This document shows positions 59,003-64,000 of a stretch of 64,000 nucleotides of DNA, one piece after another (the stretch's first letter is position 1; every line of letters begins with the position of its first letter). Both the position numbers and the translations under genes were made by a program. Source of the DNA: Pseudomonadota bacterium. GTDB lineage: Bacteria; Pseudomonadota; Gammaproteobacteria; Xanthomonadales; Rhodanobacteraceae. Below the pieces are notes generated by a model. It saw only the letters and a list, made by a program, of their open reading frames with translations, searched no databases and was not told the DNA's origin. The stretch lies in NCBI GenBank assembly GCA_021827205.1, contig JAKAWV010000011.1:36300-100299 (forward strand). The letters run 5' to 3'.

Positions 59003-61909
59003 ATGATCCAGCTCAAGCGCAACGTACTCGCCATGGCCCTGGCCTCGATCGGTGTCTGTGCCTATGGCATGGTGCAGGCGGCGCCGACGCCGCTGCCGCG
59101 AAACGCGAGTGATACTGCCGCCGCGACCGCGGGCAGTGCACAGGATTCGCAACAGACCGGCGCCAAGGCCAGCGCACGCAAGACCAAGGAGGAAGAAGAG
59201 GCCAAGGCCAAGCAATTGGGCGTGGTCGCGGTGACCGGTTTCGTCAGCAGCATCACCAATTCCACCGCCATCCAGCGCTACTCCAGCGAGATCGTCGAAG
59301 CGGTTTCGGCCGAGCAAATCGGCAAGCTGCCCGGCATCAGCATCGCCGACACGTTGGGCCGCATGCCGGGCCTGGCGGTGCAGACGCTCAACGGCCGTCC
59401 GCAGGTGGTGTCCATCCACGGCTTCGGTCCGGACTTCAGCACCGCGCTGGTCAACGGCAACGAGCAGGTCAGTACCGGCAACAGCCGCGGCGTGCAGTAC
59501 GACCAGTACCCGGCGAGCTGGTTCAACAGCGTGGTGGTGTACCTGACGCCCAAAGCCAGCCTGATGGGTCAGGGCTTGGCGGGCACAGTGGACCTGCGCA
59601 CCATCCAGCCGCTGGACGAGCCCCACAGTATCGCGGCCTTCAATGCGGGGTATGTGTGGAACAGCCAGTCCACGCTTTCGCCGGGCTTCAGCAACCAGGG
59701 TTACTCGGTCAATGGAATCTGGGCGGACCAGTTTTTCAACAACACCTTCGGCGTGGCGCTGGGCGTGGATCTGCGAAAGAGTCCCACGCAGATCGAGCAC
59801 CAGCAGCCGTGGGGCTATCCCAACGTCAGCAACGGCGGCCCGGTGGTGGTGGGCGGCGACAAGAACTATGGTTTTTCCGATCTGCTCGGACGCACCGGTC
59901 TGCTGGGTACCCTGCAGTGGCGCCCGTCGAAAAACTTCACCAGCACGCTGACCACGACTTACGACAACTTCCGTGAGGACCAGCAGGCGAAAGGCATCGA
60001 GTTCCCGCTGTTCTGGAGCGCGGCACACCTGCAGCCGGGTTACACCGTCAACAACGGTTTCGTCACCAGCGGCACTTACAACAACGTCAAGGCAGTGGTG
60101 CGCAACGACTACAACAGCAATTATGCCAGGGTCTACAACATCGACTGGAACAACGAGTACCGCATCAACGAAGACTGGTCGGCCGATGTCGACGCCAACT
60201 ATTCGCGCGCCAACCGCCGCAGCTTTCTGATGGAGTCCTACAGCGGCACCGGATACTCCACGGCCAACGGCGCCACCGACACCATTGGTTTCAACGAACT
60301 GAGCAACGGCCTGCTGTATCTCAATCCCACGTTGAACTATGCGTCCAACCAGTTCGTGTTGACCGATCCGCAAGGCTGGGGTGCGGGGGCCAAGCCCTCG
60401 ATCGTGCAGGCCGGCTTCATCAACGCGCCGCGCACGACCGACTACATCGCGGATCTGCGCGCCGGCCTCAAGCGCGACTTCGACACCGGTCCGTTTTCGA
60501 GCGTGCAATTCGGCATCGACCGCAAGACGCGCAACAAGACCTACAACCTCGGGCAGGATTTCCTGACCCTGCCCAACGGCAGCCAGACGTTCACCACCGT
60601 GCCGATCGGTGCGCAGACAGCGCCCATTCCCACGGCGGCGCTGGTCAATGGCGGCAGTTGCGATCCGCTGGCGTTCATGGGGGTGGGTCCGCAGGTTTGC
60701 TACAACCCGCTGTACCTGCTCAACAACGGCTATTACACCGTGTTCCCCACGTCGTTGTCTTCCATCGGGGTGCCGCCCAATTGGAAGGTGCACGAGATCG
60801 ATACGACACCCTATGTCCAGTTCAACCTCGATACGCACATCGGTCCGATCCCGCTGACCGGCAATTTCGGACTGCAGGTGGCGCATACGCTGGAGGGTGC
60901 CACCGGCCAGCGCGTAACGGCCAGTAGTGGCGGCACAGGCATCGCAGGCCAGCAGGTCCGACTGGTGCCGGTTTCCGGCAGCACCAGCTACACGCGCTAT
61001 CTGCCCAGTATGAACCTGATCTTCGGGCTGACCGACAACACCGATCTGCGCGTCAGCGCCGCGCGCGTGATGGCGCGTGCGCGCATGGATCAGATGAACG
61101 CCAGCATGAGCATCAACACCAACATCAATCAACTGCTCTCGACCAACCCGAACCTGGCTTACTTCAGCGCGAGTGGCGGCAATCCCAAACTGCTGCCGAC
61201 CATGGCCGACGACTACAACATCAGTCTGGAGCACTACTTCGAGGGCAATCAGGGCTATGTCGCTGCCTCGGCATACTTCCTGAAGCTGCACGACTACATC
61301 AATCCCAATGCCGCCTACCTGGCCAATTTCACCCCGTTCATCAGCAGTTATCTCGATGCCGCCCAACAAGCGCAACTCGGTACGCCGCTGGGCATCGTCT
61401 CCGGGCCGGTCAACAACGGCTATGGCAACGTCAAGGGCGCGCAGGCCACGGCCAGCGTTCCGCTGAAGCTGCTGACGCCGGTGCTGCATGATTTCGGCGT
61501 GATCCTCAGCGCCGACTACACCAAGAGCTCGCTGGTCTATGCCGGCAACCCGACGCCGATCACGGTGCCCGGTTTGTCGAAGTGGGTGACCCAGGAAACC
61601 GTCTATTTCCAGCATGGCGGGCTCCAGGCGCGCGTCAGCCGCAGCTACCGCAGCAGCTTCCTGGGCGAGGTCAGCGGCATCAGCGCCACGCGCATCCTGC
61701 AGACCATCCAGGGCGGCAGTTCCTACGACGCCCAGGTCAGCTACTCATTCAACAGCGGTCGCTTCAAGGGCATGACGCTGATCCTGCAGGGTTCCAACCT
61801 GACCAACAAGCGCTTCGTCACCTATCAGAACAACGATCCGCGCCAAGTGCTGATTTGGGAAAATTACGGTCGCAGCTACGAAGCCCTGGTGTCTTACAAG
61901 TTCCAGTGA
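59003..61909 (+). CDS. TonB-dependent receptor, probable alpha-glucoside transporter
   Basis: A 968-residue outer-membrane receptor with signal peptide (MIQLKRNVLAMALASIGVCA to about VQAA), a plug domain (about 95-225: AEQIGKLPGISIADTLGRMP and SASLMGQGLAGTVDL-like blocks) and a 22-strand barrel. The final residues are YEALVSYKFQ, so a glutamine follows the usual terminal Phe. GGAGGGG precedes the start. Location between a LacI-type operator, an alpha-glucosidase and a halogenase-like gene is the pattern of carbohydrate receptors in Caulobacter and Xanthomonas. Substrate probably maltose or maltodextrins, by context. Confidence 0.92.
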   Translation: MIQLKRNVLAMALASIGVCAYGMVQAAPTPLPRNASDTAAATAGSAQDSQQTGAKASARKTKEEEEAKAKQLGVVAVTGFVSSITNSTAIQRYSSEIVEAVSAEQIGKLPGISIADTLGRMPGLAVQTLNGRPQVVSIHGFGPDFSTALVNGNEQVSTGNSRGVQYDQYPASWFNSVVVYLTPKASLMGQGLAGTVDLRTIQPLDEPHSIAAFNAGYVWNSQSTLSPGFSNQGYSVNGIWADQFFNNTFGVALGVDLRKSPTQIEHQQPWGYPNVSNGGPVVVGGDKNYGFSDLLGRTGLLGTLQWRPSKNFTSTLTTTYDNFREDQQAKGIEFPLFWSAAHLQPGYTVNNGFVTSGTYNNVKAVVRNDYNSNYARVYNIDWNNEYRINEDWSADVDANYSRANRRSFLMESYSGTGYSTANGATDTIGFNELSNGLLYLNPTLNYASNQFVLTDPQGWGAGAKPSIVQAGFINAPRTTDYIADLRAGLKRDFDTGPFSSVQFGIDRKTRNKTYNLGQDFLTLPNGSQTFTTVPIGAQTAPIPTAALVNGGSCDPLAFMGVGPQVCYNPLYLLNNGYYTVFPTSLSSIGVPPNWKVHEIDTTPYVQFNLDTHIGPIPLTGNFGLQVAHTLEGATGQRVTASSGGTGIAGQQVRLVPVSGSTSYTRYLPSMNLIFGLTDNTDLRVSAARVMARARMDQMNASMSINTNINQLLSTNPNLAYFSASGGNPKLLPTMADDYNISLEHYFEGNQGYVAASAYFLKLHDYINPNAAYLANFTPFISSYLDAAQQAQLGTPLGIVSGPVNNGYGNVKGAQATASVPLKLLTPVLHDFGVILSADYTKSSLVYAGNPTPITVPGLSKWVTQETVYFQHGGLQARVSRSYRSSFLGEVSGISATRILQTIQGGSSYDAQVSYSFNSGRFKGMTLILQGSNLTNKRFVTYQNNDPRQVLIWENYGRSYEALVSYKFQ

Positions 61910-61930
61910 TTTGCGTGTGCTTGGGAACGC

Positions 61931-61960
61931 GCCCCGTCGTTTCACGGCGGGGCTTTTTTT
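61931..61960 (+). terminator. Rho-independent terminator after the TonB receptor
   Basis: GCCCCGTCG pairs with CGGCGGGGC (one G-T pair) around a TTTCA loop, followed by seven T. It lies 21 bases after the receptor stop and partly isolates the receptor from the halogenase-like gene. Confidence 0.9.
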
Positions 61961-62020
61961 CTTCATGGTCGGGTATGAACAGACTGGCATAGGATGACGG
62001 GCCGGGCGTGGAGCAAGGGC

Positions 62021-63532
62021 ATGAGTGCGCAACCCATCGAGAGGATCGTGATCGTCGGTGGCGGCACCGCGGGCTGGATGACGGCGGCGCTGCTGGCCAA
62101 GGCCCTGGGCGGGACGGCGCGCATCGAGCTGGTGGAGTCCGAAGAGATCGGCACGATCGGCGTGGGCGAGGCGACGATTCCGCAAATACGCCATATCAAT
62201 GCGTTCCTGGGGCTGGATGAAAACGAGGTGATGCGCGCCGCGCGCGCCACGTTCAAGCTGGGCATCCAGTTCAACGACTGGTTGCGCCCCGGCCACTCCT
62301 ACATCCACGCCTTCAGCGACATCGGTCTGCCGCAGGGTGGAGTGCCGTTCCAGCATTACTGGCTGCGTGAGCGCGCACAAGGCGGCACGCATGCCCTGTG
62401 GGATTATTCGCTGAATGCGCAGGCCGCCGCCGCCGGCCGCTTCGCGCGCATGGAGCAAGTCGGCGGCGGCCCGTTGACGGGCGTGCGCTGGGCTTACCAC
62501 TTCGATGCCGGCCTGTACGCCGCGCACCTGCGCCAGGTGGCCGAGCATCTGGGCGTGACGCGCCGCGAGGGCCGCATCGTCGACGTCGATTTGCGCGGCG
62601 AAGACGGCTTCATCGCGGCGGTGAAGCTGGCCGACGGCACCCGCGTGACCGGCGAGATGTTCATCGACTGCTCGGGTTTTCGCGCGCTGCTGATCGAAGG
62701 CGCGCTGCATGCCGGTTACGACGACTGGCGGCAGTGGCTGCCCTGTGATCGCGCCCTGGCCGTGGCCAGTGCGCGCGTGCCGCCGATGCGGCCATACACC
62801 CAGGCCAACGCGCGACCGGCGGGCTGGCAGTGGCGCATTCCGCTGCAACACCGCACCGGCAACGGCCACGTCTATTGCAGCGCATTCATCAGCGATGACC
62901 AAGCCGCCGCCACGCTGCTGGCCAACCTGGAGGGCGAGGCGCTGGGCGCGCCGCGCCCATTCCGCTTCACCGCCGGCATGCGCAAGCAAGTGTGGATGCG
63001 CAACTGCGTGGCGCTGGGTCTGGCGGCCGGCTTCATGGAGCCGCTGGAGTCCACCACCATCCATCTGGTGCAATCGGGCGTCGATCGCTTGCTGAAGCTG
63101 TTTCCCGATCGCGCATTCGACGCCGCGCTGTGCGCCGAGTTCAACCGGCAAACGCGTTTCGAGTACGAGCGCATCCGCGATTTCCTGATCTTGCATTACA
63201 CCGCCAGCGAGCGCCGCGACACGCCGTTCTGGCGCCACTGCGCGGCCATCGCGCGGCCCGAGGGCCTGCAGCAGAAGATCGAGGTATTCGAGGCCAGCGG
63301 CCAGATCTTCCGCGACGGCGAGGAGCTGTTCACCGAGGTCGGCTGGCAGCAGATCATGCTGGGGCAGGGCGTCGAACCGCGGGCCTACCACCGCCTGGCC
63401 GACGCGCTGCAGCCATCGCAGTTCCAGGAATTCATGGGCAGCCTGCGCGCGCTGATCCAGCGTGCCGTGGCCGACATGCCCGAGCACGCCGACTTCGTCG
63501 CCCGGCACTGCAAGGCGGCGGCTGCGGGCTGA
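62021..63532 (+). CDS. Tryptophan halogenase-family flavoprotein
   Basis: A 503-residue flavin-dependent protein of the tryptophan halogenase family. The FAD motif IVIVGGGTAGWMTAALLAKA starts near residue 9; EEIGTIGVGEATIP is the second family block, and the WQWRIPLQHRTGNGHVY block matches the WxWxIP signature. Such genes often sit beside carbohydrate TonB receptors in Caulobacter and Xanthomonas, where a halogenated product has not been shown. The start at 62021 has AAGGG close upstream. Whether it halogenates anything here is unknown. Confidence 0.9.
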   Translation: MSAQPIERIVIVGGGTAGWMTAALLAKALGGTARIELVESEEIGTIGVGEATIPQIRHINAFLGLDENEVMRAARATFKLGIQFNDWLRPGHSYIHAFSDIGLPQGGVPFQHYWLRERAQGGTHALWDYSLNAQAAAAGRFARMEQVGGGPLTGVRWAYHFDAGLYAAHLRQVAEHLGVTRREGRIVDVDLRGEDGFIAAVKLADGTRVTGEMFIDCSGFRALLIEGALHAGYDDWRQWLPCDRALAVASARVPPMRPYTQANARPAGWQWRIPLQHRTGNGHVYCSAFISDDQAAATLLANLEGEALGAPRPFRFTAGMRKQVWMRNCVALGLAAGFMEPLESTTIHLVQSGVDRLLKLFPDRAFDAALCAEFNRQTRFEYERIRDFLILHYTASERRDTPFWRHCAAIARPEGLQQKIEVFEASGQIFRDGEELFTEVGWQQIMLGQGVEPRAYHRLADALQPSQFQEFMGSLRALIQRAVADMPEHADFVARHCKAAAAG

Positions 63533-63897
63533 CCCAGGGTCACAGGGTTGGCGATGACCGCGGTCCGCTGCCCGGGCCGTCCGACCCGTTGTTCGACGTG
63601 CGGCTCACCCGCATCGACGCAGCCTCGACCGACAGGCGTGGAGCGCGCGGCGCGACGTTGCCTGCATACTGGCCGCCGCCTGGCCGGATATCACCCCGGA
63701 TCCGGGTGGATATTTCATACGCCCTCGCATCGCGTGATATGCACGGTGATGCCGGCTGGCGGCGGAGCCGGTGACCATCAGGCGCTTGATCGGCATAGGA
63801 TTTTGCCAATTGACAGGGCGCCGGAAGAAGCTGAACATCCGGCGTTATCCCCCGGATCCGGGGTCTACTTCTTGTTAGAAATTGTTCCGGGGGTCGT
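63533..63897. other. Noncoding region with paired CCGGATCCGG palindromes
   Basis: This 365-base region has no gene I can support. It contains two related palindromes: CCCGGATCCGGG at 63693-63704, inside a near-perfect 26-base palindrome flanked by ATATC and GATAT, and CCCCGGATCCGGGG at 63850-63863. A TTGACA at 63812 could be a -35 element but lacks a clear -10. Base composition becomes less GC-rich toward the end. Confidence 0.6.
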
Positions 63898-64000
63898 ATG
63901 GAACTAAAGAGCTTCATAACAGAAACCTTAGTGCAGATCGCGCGTGGGATCGATGACGCGAACGCAGCTTTGTCGGACTCAGAAGCCATCGTGAATCCCC
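63898..64000 (+). CDS. Partial gene of unknown function, cut by the window end
   Basis: An open frame starting MELKSFITETLVQIARGIDD runs to the window end (34 codons visible, continuing ANAALSDSEAIVNP). GGGGG lies a few bases upstream of the ATG. Codon use is less GC-rich than the neighbours (AAAGAGC, CATAACAGA), which may point to acquired DNA. The N-terminus resembles small uncharacterised proteins found in mobile or defence regions, but too little is visible to name it. Confidence 0.5.
   Translation, partial: MELKSFITETLVQIARGIDDANAALSDSEAIVNP

Noticed and set aside
58898..61615. Minus-strand frame of 905 codons opposite the TonB receptor
   Set aside because: Translation is Arg/His/Gln/Val-rich without domains, whereas the plus strand gives a full receptor with ribosome site and signal peptide.

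Overview
The window is about 64 kb of very GC-rich DNA, almost fully coding, with strong third-position GC that throws long false ORFs on the opposite strand. The gene content points to a gammaproteobacterium of the order Xanthomonadales, most likely near Rhodanobacteraceae. The markers are a fused aspartokinase/diaminopimelate decarboxylase, the MurD2-MurL route to D-glutamate in peptidoglycan, a class I fructose-bisphosphate aldolase, a GlyGly-CTERM-type subtilase, and a TonB receptor beside a tryptophan-halogenase-like protein and a GH13 glucosidase. This is inference from gene families; no 16S gene is present. I saw no rRNA, tRNA, CRISPR array or intact insertion sequence.

Layout. 0-4 kb: DUF4010 membrane protein, small membrane protein, gapA, secreted S1/P1 nuclease. 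4-6.7 kb: SirB-like, NnrS and NsrR (minus strand), then DUF488 and an AlkA-like glycosylase. 7.7-10.1 kb: a rearranged spot with a folE remnant, a secreted protein whose end runs into that remnant, intact folE and an ECF sigma factor. 10.3-10.5 kb: an array of five adjacent hairpins. 10.5-20.5 kb: a Rieske-FAD reductase, then a long mostly coupled plus-strand run (DUF2249 proteins, polytopic membrane protein, MIP18-like protein, 7Fe ferredoxin, zinc-finger protein, lipoyl synthase, two AhpD-like proteins, cysteine-synthase-like enzyme), then a GcvH-like protein, a hemerythrin and a small thioredoxin-fold protein. 20.7-30.4 kb: two nirK-nirV-SCO cassettes in opposite orientation around a GST, a quinol-type NO reductase and an FNR-like regulator.

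30.4-48 kb is mainly housekeeping: pyk, a TonB-C-like secreted protein, class I aldolase, subtilase, lptF/lptG, pepA, fused lysine biosynthesis enzyme, about 1 kb of mosaic repeats, murL-murD2, a cytochrome b and a small HicB-like/XRE pair. 48.3-55.1 kb: a broken GNAT gene, a methyltransferase, tamB and tamA. 55.4-63.5 kb: an alpha-glucoside utilisation locus (sugar porter, GH13 glucosidase, TonB receptor, halogenase-like protein) with two matching LacI-type operators. The last 0.5 kb is noncoding with GC-rich palindromes and the start of an unrecognised gene.

How it works together: the 4-30 kb part reads as one nitrite/NO respiration and NO-defence region. The two NirK proteins make NO, the qNOR removes it, and FNR-type boxes sit at nearly the same distance (67-70 bp) upstream of nirK1, norZ and nirK2. 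A near-consensus NsrR operator overlaps the -35 element of the promoter in front of the DUF2249/LipA run. The combination of a lipoyl synthase, a free GcvH-like lipoyl carrier and two CxxC AhpD-like proteins in an NO-controlled run suggests a lipoyl-based redox or repair module that I do not recognise as a described system.
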